DNA of 64,000 bases from SCRA01 sp035533275 (GCA_035533275.1 DATLUD010000008.1:185451-249450), one strand, 5' to 3'; counted from the stretch's first letter, positions 17,392-27,569 are shown. The notes: generated by a model not told the origin, from the letters alone. A program made the numbers and translations.

Positions 17392-18945
17392 TCAGCGCAG
17401 GCGCTCCACGCGCAGCATGCGATCGTCCTGCGCGATGTGATCCACCACGTTCTGCCCTCGGATCACGCGCCCGAAGACGGTGAAGTCGCCGTCGAGGTGG
17501 TACTGCGGTGACTCCGTCACGTAGAACTGACTTCCGCCGGAGTCGCGGATCGGCCGTTCGGTCCGGTCGTCGTAGTTGAGCCCGAGCGAGATGACGCCGG
17601 TCCCCTGCGTCAGCGGATTCTCTTCCGCCGGCACGCTGTAGCCGGCGTCGCCGTCGCCCTTGTTGGTCGGGTCGCCCCCTTGAATCACGAAGTCGGGGAT
17701 GACGCGAAAGAAGCGCAGGTGGTCGTAGAAGCCGCGGGCGACCAGCGAGAGGAAGCTCGCCACGCTGGTGGGCGCCCACTCGGGAAAGAGCTCGACGTCG
17801 AAGTCGCCCTCCGTCGTCACGAAGCGCACGACGGGGTGCGGCCCCGGACCGGGTCCCTCGAGCGCAGCGGCGCTCGACGCATCGAAGCGCGCGTCGGCGA
17901 TCGCCGCCACGCTGGCAGCGGGCGGGAGCGTGGGCGCGGGGGTCGGCTCAGCGGGGCGCGCGACGCCCCGCCCTGGAGGGCTCGCCGGCGCCCGGCGGTC
18001 CAGCGGCCGCAGGCGCAGCCACGCCGGCAGATGATCGACGCCCTCGACGAGCCGATGACCGGCGAGCAGCCGTTCCCCTTGCCATGCCTCCCAGCGCACG
18101 CGCCACGACGAGTCGGCTCGCGCGTAGCGGAAGGCCGCCGCGAGGTGCGGATCGCGCCGGATCGTCGGCGGGAGCTTGGGGTTTGCGCGGCGCTCGAGCG
18201 CATGGATGCCGAAGAGACGCACCTGCTCATCCGGGCTGTGCAGCTCGTGCAGGAAGACCGCGACGGGCGCGCTCGCCGCGTAGCCGCGAAAGAGCGCCCA
18301 CGCCGCTCGCGCTTTGACAGCGGGGTCGGGATCTCGGTTGACGGCGGCCTCGAGAGCCCGCCGCGCCTGCCGGGCCGCGGGAAAGCGGGCCGAGGAGGCG
18401 AGCGCCTCGGCGGCGCGCGCTCGGACCGGCGCCACCGGATCGCGAGCCAGGCTGGCGGCCAGCGCGGCCGTGACCGTGGCCGCCTCGCGGATGCGCGCCG
18501 GGTCCCCCGTGCTCGCCGACGGCTCTCCCTCGATCCGCCCCAGGGCATCGGCGGCCATGGCCCGGACGGCGTCGGCTGGGTCGCGCAGGGCGCCGAGGAG
18601 CTCGGGGATGTCGCCGCGGCGTCCGATCAGCCCCAAGCCGAAGGCCGCCATCGCGCGAACCGGCACCGCGTCGCCCCCGTCCCGCAACACCTCCATGAGC
18701 GCCGCAGCCCCCTGCGGCAAGCGCGTCCTCCCGATGGCGAGCGCCGCGCGGGCCGCCACGCCGGCGTCCCGGTCGTGGAGAAACGCGGTCAAGCGGCCCT
18801 TCCCCAGCGATCGGGAGCGCTCGTAGTTCAGTATTTGGATCATGGGATCGGAGGCTGAGGGCGCCGCGGGTACAGGAGTCTTTGAGGGCGGCATCGCGGC
18901 TCCGAGCAGGAGGACCGCCAGACCCGCCACCGCACCGACTCGCAC
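17392..18945 (-). CDS. Exported HEAT-repeat protein fused to a cyclophilin-type peptidyl-prolyl isomerase
   Basis: A 517-aa fusion. A signal peptide or membrane anchor (VGAVAGLAVLLLGAAM) is followed by about 300 residues of HEAT-like repeats, with recurring RAMAA.ALG and RARAAEAL patterns. Then comes a Pro/Ala linker and a C-terminal cyclophilin domain (from about residue 365) with FFRVIPDFVIQGGDP, GSQFYVT and FTVFGRVIRG. The domain is of the bacterial type. I start at GTG 18945, which has AGGAGAGG just upstream; a GTG at 18960 lacks one. It is probably a folding factor in the periplasm or outside the cell, with the HEAT part holding clients or partners. Confidence 0.87.
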   Translation of the reverse strand: MRVGAVAGLAVLLLGAAMPPSKTPVPAAPSASDPMIQILNYERSRSLGKGRLTAFLHDRDAGVAARAALAIGRTRLPQGAAALMEVLRDGGDAVPVRAMAAFGLGLIGRRGDIPELLGALRDPADAVRAMAADALGRIEGEPSASTGDPARIREAATVTAALAASLARDPVAPVRARAAEALASSARFPAARQARRALEAAVNRDPDPAVKARAAWALFRGYAASAPVAVFLHELHSPDEQVRLFGIHALERRANPKLPPTIRRDPHLAAAFRYARADSSWRVRWEAWQGERLLAGHRLVEGVDHLPAWLRLRPLDRRAPASPPGRGVARPAEPTPAPTLPPAASVAAIADARFDASSAAALEGPGPGPHPVVRFVTTEGDFDVELFPEWAPTSVASFLSLVARGFYDHLRFFRVIPDFVIQGGDPTNKGDGDAGYSVPAEENPLTQGTGVISLGLNYDDRTERPIRDSGGSQFYVTESPQYHLDGDFTVFGRVIRGQNVVDHIAQDDRMLRVERLR

Positions 18946-19052
18946 GCCACCTCTCCTCACGAAACTTAGGGAGCCCCCCGTGCGTTAGAAGGTTGTAGGA
19001 CGGCGATGCGAGCGCCTTCCTCCGGGAGTGCGTCCCAGGAAGAGGACGAGGT

Positions 19053-19382
19053 ATGGAGGTTAACCCGGTTCACATGACTACCAAGAAAGATGGCGGTGGC
19101 ATGACCGTCCGCGAAGCGGGCCAGAAAGGCGGCGAGACCGTCAAGCGCAAGTACGGCCCGGAGTTCTACGAGTCCATCGGACGCAAGGGCGGACAGGCCA
19201 CCAAGGCCGCCCACGGCCACGAGTTCTACGAGCGCATCGGCAAGAAGGGCGGAAAGAAGGGTGGCGAGGCCACTCGCGACCGCTACGGGCCGTCGTTCTA
19301 CGAGGCGATCGGACAGAAGGGCGGACAGAAGGTCAAGAAGCTCATCGAAGAGGGCAAGAAAGCCGCAGCCAAGGCAAGCTAA
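19053..19382 (+). CDS. KGG-repeat stress-induced hydrophilic protein
   Basis: A 109-aa, highly charged protein built from repeats of the form (I)G.KGG..T........F(Y)E.IG, seen three times around residues 22, 46 and 66-70 and again near 93, with spacers such as KRKYGPEFYES. This is the KGG repeat of GsiB/Con-10-like stress proteins, which are intrinsically disordered and induced by stress or desiccation. A start at 19074 is also possible. There is no signal peptide. It is followed 24 bp later by an exported protein. The molecular role is unknown. Confidence 0.88.
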   Translation: MEVNPVHMTTKKDGGGMTVREAGQKGGETVKRKYGPEFYESIGRKGGQATKAAHGHEFYERIGKKGGKKGGEATRDRYGPSFYEAIGQKGGQKVKKLIEEGKKAAAKAS

Positions 19383-19384
19383 GG

Positions 19385-19398
19385 CCTTCGCTCGAAGG
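19385..19398 (+). promoter_or_regulatory. Hairpin overlapping the next gene's ribosome-binding site
   Basis: CCTTC (19385-19389) can pair with GAAGG (19394-19398) around a GCTC loop. The 3' arm contains the AAGG that serves the ATG at 19407. If the hairpin forms, it would hide the ribosome-binding site, so translation of the exported protein might depend on ribosomes finishing the KGG gene. It is short, so this is only a suggestion. Confidence 0.3.
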
Positions 19399-19406
19399 AA
19401 ACGCAG

Positions 19407-20207
19407 ATGCAGAGACGGATCGCCGTCGGAGCGCTGATCTGCGTGTTTGGTGCGTCCGGAGCGGCACAGGGTGCGGCCGCTCCAACGCCCATGCCGGCGG
19501 TATCGCCCACCCCCGCGGCCCCGGCCGCCATTGCCCCGAAGCCCGGCCGCACGCCCGCACCCAAAGACGTGCTGCCGCTGAACACCGCGTTGGTCCTCGA
19601 GCTGGACGACGAGGTCAATACGGCCACGGCCAAGCAGGGGCAGACGTTTCGCGCTCACCTGAAAGATCCGATCATGCTCGACGGCCTGACCGTTGCCCCC
19701 GCCGGTACGCCGGTGATCGGCCAGGTGGTCTTCGACAGCCGTGCCAGCGCACCGGACCACGATGGGTACATGAGCGTGACCTTCGGCCCGCTCAAGCTCG
19801 CCGGCGGCCAATCGTTGCCGCTGCGCCCGTTCAGCTCCACGTGGGACATCCACGTGACGGCGGGTGAGGAGAGCACGGCGGAGGTGACCGACGTGGTGAA
19901 GGATATCTTCATCCCGTATCACTACCTCTACCGGCAGTTCCGCAAGGGGAGCGACCTCGACCTCAAGCCGGGGACCACCGTGCATGCCGTCACCATGGGA
20001 ACGGTGCGCATGATCGCCGGGAACCCCCAAGTCGAAGTGCTCCAGCCGGTGCGCCTCGGTACCGCCGTGCCGTTCACTACCGTGACGCCCATCCCGCTCT
20101 TCACACCCCAGCCGCTCATCAAGGCGACGCCGAAACCCGGGCCTTCGCCCAGCGCCGCGCCGAGCCCAAGCCCGAGCGCCGACGCCGCGCCTTCGTCCAC
20201 GCCGTAG
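19407..20207 (+). CDS. Exported proline-rich protein of unknown function
   Basis: A 266-aa protein I do not recognise. It has an N-terminal signal peptide (RRIAVGALICVFGASGAAQGAAA), then a Pro/Ala-rich linker of about 35 residues. A folded core (about 55-220) contains LPLNTALVLELDDEVNTATAKQG and VAPAGTPVIGQVVF, which suggests a beta-rich domain. A Pro/Ser-rich low-complexity tail follows. The LDLKPGTT stretch near residue 190 and the beta pattern recall proteins that set limits on surface structures, but no family can be named. The ATG has AAGGAAA upstream. It lies between the KGG gene and rfbB. Confidence 0.8.
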   Translation: MQRRIAVGALICVFGASGAAQGAAAPTPMPAVSPTPAAPAAIAPKPGRTPAPKDVLPLNTALVLELDDEVNTATAKQGQTFRAHLKDPIMLDGLTVAPAGTPVIGQVVFDSRASAPDHDGYMSVTFGPLKLAGGQSLPLRPFSSTWDIHVTAGEESTAEVTDVVKDIFIPYHYLYRQFRKGSDLDLKPGTTVHAVTMGTVRMIAGNPQVEVLQPVRLGTAVPFTTVTPIPLFTPQPLIKATPKPGPSPSAAPSPSPSADAAPSSTP

Positions 20208-20257
20208 CCCCGCGCAGAGCGGAGGGACGGAGCCCCGCGCGTTCGAACCGCACAGCC

Positions 20258-21280
20258 GTGAGACTCCTGGTTACCGGTGGTTGCGGTTTCATCGGCTCGA
20301 ATTTCGTGCGCCTCATGCTGCGCGCGCATCCGGACTGGTCGATCGTCAACCTCGACAAGCTGACCTACGCCGGCAATCCGGCGAATCTGCGGACGATCGA
20401 GGACGACCCGCGATACCGCTTCGTGCGGGGTGACATCTGCGAGGGCCAAGCCGTCGAGGAAGCGATCGGCGACGGCGTCGACGCCGTCCTCAACTTCGCC
20501 GCCGAGACGCACGTCGACCGGAGCATCACCGACCCCGAGGCGTTTCTGCGCACGGACATCCTCGGCACGCACGTGCTGCTGGAAGCGGTGCGCCGCCACG
20601 GCATCTCCCGCTTTCTCCAGGTCTCCACCGATGAGGTCTACGGACACGTGGCCGAGGGCGCCTCGCACGAGGGCTATCCGCTCGCGCCGCGCAGCCCATA
20701 TGCCGCCAGCAAGGCCGGCGGAGATCTCCAGGTGCTGGCCTACCACGTCACGTACGGCACGCCGGTGCTGATCACGCGGGGCTCCAACACCTACGGCCCC
20801 TATCAGTACCCGGAGAAGCTGATCCCGCTCTTCGTGACCAATCTGCTCGAGGATCAACAGGTGCCCGTCTACGGAGACGGCCTGCAGGTACGCGACTGGC
20901 TGCACGTGGACGATCACTGTCGCGGCGTCGAGCACGTGCTGCTCCACGGCACGCCCGGGAACGCCTACAACGTCGGCGGCGGCAACGCCCGTACCAACCT
21001 GGAGATCACGCACCGGATCCTCCGGCTGCTCGACAAGGATCGGGCGAGCTACGTCCGCCACGTGGCGGATCGCCCCGGGCACGACCGGCGCTACTCGCTC
21101 GACTGCGCGAAGCTGCACGCGCTGGGGTGGATGCCGCGGGTCGAATTCGACGACGGTCTGGCCGAGACGATCGCCTGGTATCGCGCCCACGACTCGTGGT
21201 GGCGCCCGATCCGCTCGGGCGGGTTCGCCGCGTATTATCGCAGCCAATATGCCGGTCTGGAGGGGGGAACCCATTCATGA
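20258..21280 (+). CDS. rfbB: dTDP-glucose 4,6-dehydratase
   Basis: Converts dTDP-glucose to dTDP-4-keto-6-deoxyglucose, an intermediate for rhamnose and other deoxysugars of the cell surface; 340 aa. Extended SDR enzyme with NAD-binding TGGCGFIGSNF, the active-site STDEVYG (catalytic Thr/Asp/Glu set) and Tyr/Lys in SPYAASKAGGD. The HVDRSI and RGSNTYGPYQYPEKLIPLF segments are RfbB hallmarks. The start is a GTG with a weak ribosome-binding site. Its stop overlaps the rfbA start (ATGA), so the two are coupled. rfbC and rfbD are not in the window. Confidence 0.95.
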   Translation: MRLLVTGGCGFIGSNFVRLMLRAHPDWSIVNLDKLTYAGNPANLRTIEDDPRYRFVRGDICEGQAVEEAIGDGVDAVLNFAAETHVDRSITDPEAFLRTDILGTHVLLEAVRRHGISRFLQVSTDEVYGHVAEGASHEGYPLAPRSPYAASKAGGDLQVLAYHVTYGTPVLITRGSNTYGPYQYPEKLIPLFVTNLLEDQQVPVYGDGLQVRDWLHVDDHCRGVEHVLLHGTPGNAYNVGGGNARTNLEITHRILRLLDKDRASYVRHVADRPGHDRRYSLDCAKLHALGWMPRVEFDDGLAETIAWYRAHDSWWRPIRSGGFAAYYRSQYAGLEGGTHS

Positions 21281-22026
21281 AGGGTGTGATCCTTGCGGGC
21301 GGCTTGGGAACGCGGCTGCGTCCGCTGACCAAGATCACCAACAAGCATCTCTTGCCGATCTACGATCGCCCGATGATCCACTACCCGCTGCAGACGCTGG
21401 TGCGAGCCGGGATCGAGGACATCATGATCGTCACCGGCGGCAGCAGCGCGGGCGACTTTCTGCGCCTGCTCGGCAACGGCCGCGAGTTCGGGCTCAAGGA
21501 CATCTTCTACACGTATCAGGAGGGCGAAGGCGGCATCGCAGACGCCCTCAAGCTGGCGGAGCACTTCGCGGACGGCGAGCGGACCGTGGTGATCCTGGGC
21601 GACAACATCTTCGAGGACGACATCGCTCCCTACGTGCAGGCGTTCTCGAAACAGTCCTCGGGGGCGCGCCTGCTGCTCAAGAACGTCCACGATCCCCAGC
21701 GCTTCGGCGTGCCGGAGTTGGACGGCGACCGCATCGTGCGCATCGACGAGAAGCCCAAGGAGCCCAAGAGCTCGTATGCCGTCACGGGCATCTACATGTA
21801 TGACGGCCGCGTCTTCGACTATTGCCGCACGCTTCGGCCCAGCTCGCGCGGCGAGCTCGAGATCACGGACGTCAACAACGCCTACATCGCCTCGGGGGAT
21901 CTGCACTACGACGTGCTGCAGGGGTGGTGGACCGATGCCGGCACCTTCGAAAGCCTCCATCTCGCCAACCGGCTGGTCGCCGAGCGCAGCGGCTGGTCGG
22001 AGGCCGCTGTCGCCGCAGCGGGCTGA
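21277..22026 (+). CDS. rfbA: Glucose-1-phosphate thymidylyltransferase (short form)
   Basis: Makes dTDP-glucose from dTTP and glucose-1-phosphate, feeding RfbB; 249 aa, the shorter version lacking about 40 C-terminal residues found in enterobacterial RfbA. The nucleotide-binding signature is LAGGLGTRLRPLT at the N-terminus. NKHLLPIYDRPMIHYPL, the metal-binding LGDNIFEDD, the FGVPELDGD segment and WTDAGTFESL are all present. The start at ATG 21277 overlaps the rfbB stop and has GGAGGGGGG upstream. The order of the two coupled genes is the reverse of the reaction order. Confidence 0.94.
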   Translation: MKGVILAGGLGTRLRPLTKITNKHLLPIYDRPMIHYPLQTLVRAGIEDIMIVTGGSSAGDFLRLLGNGREFGLKDIFYTYQEGEGGIADALKLAEHFADGERTVVILGDNIFEDDIAPYVQAFSKQSSGARLLLKNVHDPQRFGVPELDGDRIVRIDEKPKEPKSSYAVTGIYMYDGRVFDYCRTLRPSSRGELEITDVNNAYIASGDLHYDVLQGWWTDAGTFESLHLANRLVAERSGWSEAAVAAAG

Positions 22027-22053
22027 AGCCCAGGAGCGTGTCGGACGATGCTC

Positions 22054-22485
22054 CTAGGAGCCGCCGTGCTCGCCGCGCGGCGCGCGCTCGGCCCTGCGGC
22101 GCGTCCACGCCAACGCGGCGGCCGCCAGCAGCCCGCCGACCGCACCCGTGCCGATGTCGATCAGGTTCCAGATCCGCGGCTCGATGGGCCTGTCCAACAA
22201 GACTTCCCAGTAGTGCTGGGCGATCTCGATGCACGTCGAGAAGAGCGTCCCCGCCGTCACGGGCACGGTCCAGCTCACCGGCTCGCCCTCGCCCTGAACG
22301 GCCCGCGCGACGCAATACGAGAGGATGGAGAAGCTCAACGTCGCCATGATCTTGCGCGGATAGATGTGGAACGGGCCCGCGATCAGGCCGACCGAGAAAT
22401 CGTAGACGCCTTCTTGCAGCGAGAGGTAGAGGAACACCGCGCCGAAGATCGTGGCGGCCACCCACCACGCGGTCGAACGAGACAC
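22054..22485 (-). CDS. VanZ-like small membrane protein
   Basis: A 143-aa integral membrane protein with four predicted helices (around 7-24, 47-62, 75-92 and 108-125). The third-fourth helix segment, FSTCIEIAQHYWEVLLDRPIEP followed by WNLIDIGTGAVGGLLAA, matches the VanZ pattern of E..Q followed by Arg, Asp and a G-rich final helix. The function of VanZ-like proteins is mostly unknown; one member lowers teicoplanin sensitivity. The GTG start lies one base after the rpoD stop, so it is the third gene of the dnaG-rpoD unit. It converges with rfbA. Confidence 0.72.
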   Translation of the reverse strand: MSRSTAWWVAATIFGAVFLYLSLQEGVYDFSVGLIAGPFHIYPRKIMATLSFSILSYCVARAVQGEGEPVSWTVPVTAGTLFSTCIEIAQHYWEVLLDRPIEPRIWNLIDIGTGAVGGLLAAAALAWTRRRAERAPRGEHGGS

Positions 22486-22486
22486 G

Positions 22487-23671
<1,185 letters not shown>

Positions 23672-23833
23672 GTTTCCCCTCCTTTCTCCAAAAAATATCG
23701 GACGCGAGCTGCTGCGCGCCCCACCCGTGGAACACACGCCGCACGCCGAGCGTTGCCGAAACTCGTCTGGACGCCCCTCCGACGGCCCGTCCCGGGAGAC
23801 GGTGCGGAGAGCCAACCTCAATACGGTGGCCCC

Positions 23834-25618
23834 CTACTGTTTCCCCTGCAAGCGCAAACGAATCGCCCCCCGCTCCTCGATCAGCTCGGGGGGCACGCGC
23901 TCGCCGTCCCCATAGCGCCGGGCGATCTCGCGCTCCAGCTCGGCGACCCGGCGGCGGTCGGCCCGGGAGGCCAGCCCGGAGGCGAAGCGCTCGATTTGCT
24001 CCTCGCGCGCCTCCGGCGCCATCGCCTCGGCGGCGCTGGCGGCCGTCGAGACGAGCACATCCGTCAACGCGCGCGTCGCCTCCTCGTCGCCGCCGAAGAG
24101 GGCGAACGGCTCCACGCCCGCCTCGAGCTGGGCCCGGCGCTCGACGATCGCGGCGTAGATGCGCCGGTAAAGCGGCGCCTCGAGCGCCTCGGGCGGGACC
24201 ATGGCCGCCGCCCGCTCCAAGAGCGAGGGCTGGGCAAGCAGCGTGGCGAGCAGCTCCCGCTCCCGCGCATGCGGCTGGGGCGCCGGCGGGGCGTAGCGCG
24301 TGAACGCAGGGGAGGGCGCGCGCGCCGAAGGCGCGTGCCACGCCTCGGAGAGAAAGCGGCTCGAGCGGACCTCACCGGGGTCGACCTCCAGTCGCCGGCA
24401 GAGCTGGACCAGCCAGTAGTCCCGCTCGAGCTCGTCGATCTCGGCGATCTCCCGCGCCACGCTGCGGAGCATCTCGGCGCGCGTGGCCGACCCCTCGCGG
24501 ATGTGCTGGTAGGCGAGCTCGATCTTGTAGCCCTCCCACGGCACGGCCGCGGCCAAGAGCGCGGCGAATGCCTCGGCTCCCCGTGCCCGCACGAACGAGT
24601 CCGGGTCCTCGCCCTTGGGGAGCATCACGATCTGCGCCTGGAGACCGGCGGCCCGCAGGGTGTCCACACTCTTGGCGGTGGCGTTGGCGCCGGCGGCATC
24701 GCCGTCGAAGCAGAGCAATGCGCGCTGGGCGTAGCGGTGCAGCTCCCCCGCCTGCTCGGCGGTGAACGAGGTGCCCAGCGAGGCGACCGCATGCTGAAAG
24801 CCCGACTCGTGAAGCGCGATGCAATCGAGATACCCCTCTACCACGATGGCCGCCCCGGCCGCGGCGATCGCGCGGCGCGCCACATTGAGGGCGAAGAGAT
24901 GACGTCCTTTCGTATAGACCGGCGTGCCGGAGGTGTTGAGGTACTTCGGCTCCTGGTCGCCCAGCGCGCGCCCGCCGAACGCGATCACCTCGCCGGTGGG
25001 GGCGTATGTGGGGATCATCAGGCGCCCGCGGTAGAAGTCGTAGTAGCCGTGCTGGCCCTGCTTGAGCAGCCCAGCCCGGGCCGCCAGCTCGAGATCGATG
25101 CCTTGAGCCTTGAGGTACTCCACCAGCCCGTCCCAGCGCTCGGGGGCGTAGCCGAGCTTGAAGGCGGCGACGGTCGCCTCGGAGAGGCCGCGCCTGGCGC
25201 AGTAGGCGCGCCCGGCGCCGCCGTCGGCGCCGCCGGTCAGCTGCTCGCGGAAGTAGATCACCGCCGCGGCATTGGCCTCGTAGATCGCCTCCCGCTCGGA
25301 GCGTCGCCGCGCCATCGCCGGGGTCTCCTCCTCGACCTCGACGCCGGCCCGCTTGGCGAGCATGCGCACGGCCTCGGGGAACGTGACGTTCTCGACCAGC
25401 TCCACGAACTTGAAGAGCCCGCCCCCTTGACCGCAGCCGAAGCACTTGAAGAACCCTTTGTCGCCGGCGACGGTGAAGCTGGGCGTCCGCTCGCTGTGGA
25501 ACGGGCAGAGGCCGACGTAGTCCTTGCCCCGCTTGCGGAGCTGCACGTATGAGCCGACCAGCTCGACGAGCGAGAGGCGCGACTGGATCTCGGACAAAAC
25601 GGAATCAGCGATCGCCAC
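23834..25618 (-). CDS. dnaG: DNA primase
   Basis: Synthesises RNA primers for replication, 594 aa. The CHC2 zinc finger uses C38, H41, C59 and C62 (LCPFH and CFGC). The TOPRIM core follows with VVEGYLDCIAL and CFDGDAAG, then a C-terminal helicase-binding region rich in Ala/Glu. GTG 25618 puts the zinc finger at the usual distance from the N-terminus (SVLSEIQSRLSLVELVGSYVQL), though its ribosome-binding site is weak. First gene of the dnaG-rpoD-(vanZ-like) unit. The long gap upstream is described separately. Confidence 0.95.
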   Translation of the reverse strand: MAIADSVLSEIQSRLSLVELVGSYVQLRKRGKDYVGLCPFHSERTPSFTVAGDKGFFKCFGCGQGGGLFKFVELVENVTFPEAVRMLAKRAGVEVEEETPAMARRRSEREAIYEANAAAVIYFREQLTGGADGGAGRAYCARRGLSEATVAAFKLGYAPERWDGLVEYLKAQGIDLELAARAGLLKQGQHGYYDFYRGRLMIPTYAPTGEVIAFGGRALGDQEPKYLNTSGTPVYTKGRHLFALNVARRAIAAAGAAIVVEGYLDCIALHESGFQHAVASLGTSFTAEQAGELHRYAQRALLCFDGDAAGANATAKSVDTLRAAGLQAQIVMLPKGEDPDSFVRARGAEAFAALLAAAVPWEGYKIELAYQHIREGSATRAEMLRSVAREIAEIDELERDYWLVQLCRRLEVDPGEVRSSRFLSEAWHAPSARAPSPAFTRYAPPAPQPHARERELLATLLAQPSLLERAAAMVPPEALEAPLYRRIYAAIVERRAQLEAGVEPFALFGGDEEATRALTDVLVSTAASAAEAMAPEAREEQIERFASGLASRADRRRVAELEREIARRYGDGERVPPELIEERGAIRLRLQGKQ

Positions 25619-26108
25619 GGAGCTTGCTACGTTCGAAGGGCATGCTGTGGAGCACCCTGTTGAGGCCCTGTGGGTCGCGGCGAATAAGTCGCCTTTCCGG
25701 TGGACTCGCTGTGCATGGCCTCTTACGAACGTGCGTTCGCTCCAGGCTGGCCGGTGCCCCTCCAGGGGACGCGCGCGGTTTCCACGTCCATGTGGAAACC
25801 GCTACTCCCCTCGTCCTCGCTCCCGCCCTCCGGGCTCCGCTTCGGACCTCAGAGGCCCCTGTCGGGGCATCAGCCAGCCCGGCGCTGACCGCCCCAGCAG
25901 CCGGCGCAAGCTCGCGGCGTTCCGCAACGACACGGCGGCGGGGGCCTTCGCCGCAAAGCGGGGGCTCTGAGGCGCGAGCGGAACCAGGATGGTGGAGCGA
26001 AGCGCGAAGGCAGCAGGAGCGCCACAGGAGGTGGCGCGACGGGCGCCCCGCGCGCGGCGAAGGCCCCGCCGCCGTGCCGCCCAAACCGCCGAGGGACAGC
26101 GCAAAGAC
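25619..26108. other. Structured 490-bp gap between dnaG and the HD-hydrolase gene
   Basis: No gene is convincing here; frames across it encode Arg/Ala-rich low-complexity sequence. It contains several strong inverted repeats: an 11-bp perfect hairpin GCGGTTTCCAC-N6-GTGGAAACCGC (25775-25802); a long-range stem joining 25847-25859 with 25960-25972 (CCTCAGAG to CTCTGAGG, then CCCC to GGGG across one mismatch); GCGGCG-N8-CGCCGC (25935-25954); and GCGCCAC-N5-GTGGCGC (26019-26037). The long-range stem encloses about 100 nt, which suggests a folded RNA. No T-tract is seen. Promoters for both divergent genes should be in here. Confidence 0.45.
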
Positions 26109-27323
26109 GTGAAGCGGATCTTCGACCCGATCCATGGATTCATCGAGCTGACGGAGCCCGAGGTGGCGCTGATGGACAGCGTCCCCTTCCAGCGGTTGCG
26201 GCGCCTGCGCCAACTGGGATTGGCGTATCTGGCGTTTCCGTCGGCGGAGCATTCGCGCTTTACGCACGCGCTGGGCGCGCTGGCGATGGGGACGCACGCC
26301 ATCGAGGCCCTGCGCGCCCATTCGCCGGAGTATTTTCGCGGCGATCGCGACTACGACGAGCAGCGCCGGCTCCTGCGAGTCGCCTTGCTGCTGCACGATC
26401 TGGGGCACGGACCATTCTCGCACGCCTCGGAGGCGGTGCTGGGCCGGCGCCACGAGACGCGCACGGAGGAGATGCTGGCCCTTCCCGAGCTGCGCGCCGG
26501 CATGGAGCGCGCGCGCGTGGATCCCGCCGAGGTGCTCGGCCTCATCGTGGCGGACCGCCCTTCGTCCCATCCGGTGCTCAAGGAGCTGGTGAGCGGTCCG
26601 AATCTCGACTGCGACCGCATGGACTACCTCCAGCGCGACGCGTACTTCACCGGTGTGAGCGGAGGCCGCTACGACGTCGCGCAGCTCGTCGCCTCGCTCC
26701 GGGTCCTCTCCGTGGAAGGCGAGCCGCGCCTGGGCATCGACGGCCGCGGCCTGGTCGCGCTGGAGCAGTTCGTCCTCGCGCGCTACATGATGTTCGCCAC
26801 CGTCTACTTCCACCACACCACGCGCGCCTTCGAGCGCGCCCTGGGCGAGGCGCTGCGCGAACTGTGGACGCGGCCGCAGGATCTGGACGGCATCGAGGAG
26901 TTTCTGGCCTGGGACGACTTCCGCGTAATGGAGAGCCTGCGCCCCTCCCAAACGCCGGCCGCGCGCGCCTTGCGCGACCGCGTGGCGCCCTTCGCCCTCG
27001 CCGCGGAGTTCAACGGCGAAGGCGACCTCACGCTCTACGAGACGTGCGAGCGCGTGCTGCGCGAACGCTTCGGCGACGACGTCTGGGGCGACGCCGTCGA
27101 GGAGCGCATGCGCCGCGGCCCGGCGCTCTTCGTGCACCTGATGGGCGCAACCGTCGAAGCCGCGGAGGCCTCCGACCTCATCCGACGCCTCTCGGGCAAA
27201 GCCTACTGGCGCAAGCTCTTCGTGCGCCGCGGCGCGGAGCGCTTGGCCGAGGCACGCCGCCTCTGCGCGCAAGCGCGCGCCCGCCGCTCGCCCACGTGGA
27301 GCGCGATGCCCCTGCCGTTCTAG
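26109..27323 (+). CDS. HD-domain phosphohydrolase (SAMHD1/dNTPase-like)
   Basis: A 404-aa protein with an HD metal centre: H in EHSRFTHALG, HD in LLLHDLGHGPFSHASE, and the later Asp in LVSGPNLDCDRMDYLQRDAYFTG. This is the pattern of the family with SAMHD1 and bacterial dNTP triphosphohydrolases. The N-terminal IFDPIHGFIELTEPE is also typical. I take the GTG at 26109, where this conserved start begins. An ATG at 25989 in the same frame would add 40 Arg/Pro/Ala-rich residues that look non-coding. The substrate is probably a nucleotide (dNTP or alarmone). Confidence 0.85.
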   Translation: MKRIFDPIHGFIELTEPEVALMDSVPFQRLRRLRQLGLAYLAFPSAEHSRFTHALGALAMGTHAIEALRAHSPEYFRGDRDYDEQRRLLRVALLLHDLGHGPFSHASEAVLGRRHETRTEEMLALPELRAGMERARVDPAEVLGLIVADRPSSHPVLKELVSGPNLDCDRMDYLQRDAYFTGVSGGRYDVAQLVASLRVLSVEGEPRLGIDGRGLVALEQFVLARYMMFATVYFHHTTRAFERALGEALRELWTRPQDLDGIEEFLAWDDFRVMESLRPSQTPAARALRDRVAPFALAAEFNGEGDLTLYETCERVLRERFGDDVWGDAVEERMRRGPALFVHLMGATVEAAEASDLIRRLSGKAYWRKLFVRRGAERLAEARRLCAQARARRSPTWSAMPLPF

Positions 27324-27569
27324 CGGCGAACGACGCCCTGACCAGGTATTCTTCCCATCGCAGCGGCGGCGTCCCGGGCTTGGGCGCTCCACCGGCCGAA
27401 GTGCGCGCTTCGTCACACCGCGAACGGGCGGCGAGCGTTCGCGAGCGCGACGGGTATAGGTTCGACGTCGAGGCGCCGGCCCCACGCGGCCGGCAGCGGG
27501 ACGCCCCTGACGCGGCGACCGTCTCACGCGACTCGACCACCTCACCAACGAGCGAGGGCTCGCAAAACC
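27324..27569. other. Gap of about 250 bp ahead of a small secreted-protein gene
   Basis: No ORF or RNA gene can be supported here. The stretch is GC-rich, with a GGCGCCGGCC-type region near the middle. It must hold the promoter of the gene at 27570 but I cannot point to clear -35 and -10 boxes. Confidence 0.5.

Noticed and set aside
25847..25972. SRP RNA, RNase P RNA or tmRNA in the dnaG-HD gap
   Set aside because: The conserved cores of these RNAs are not seen; only generic pairing is visible.
26109..27323. Start of the HD protein at ATG 25989
   Set aside because: The added 40 residues are low-complexity and lie in the structured gap.
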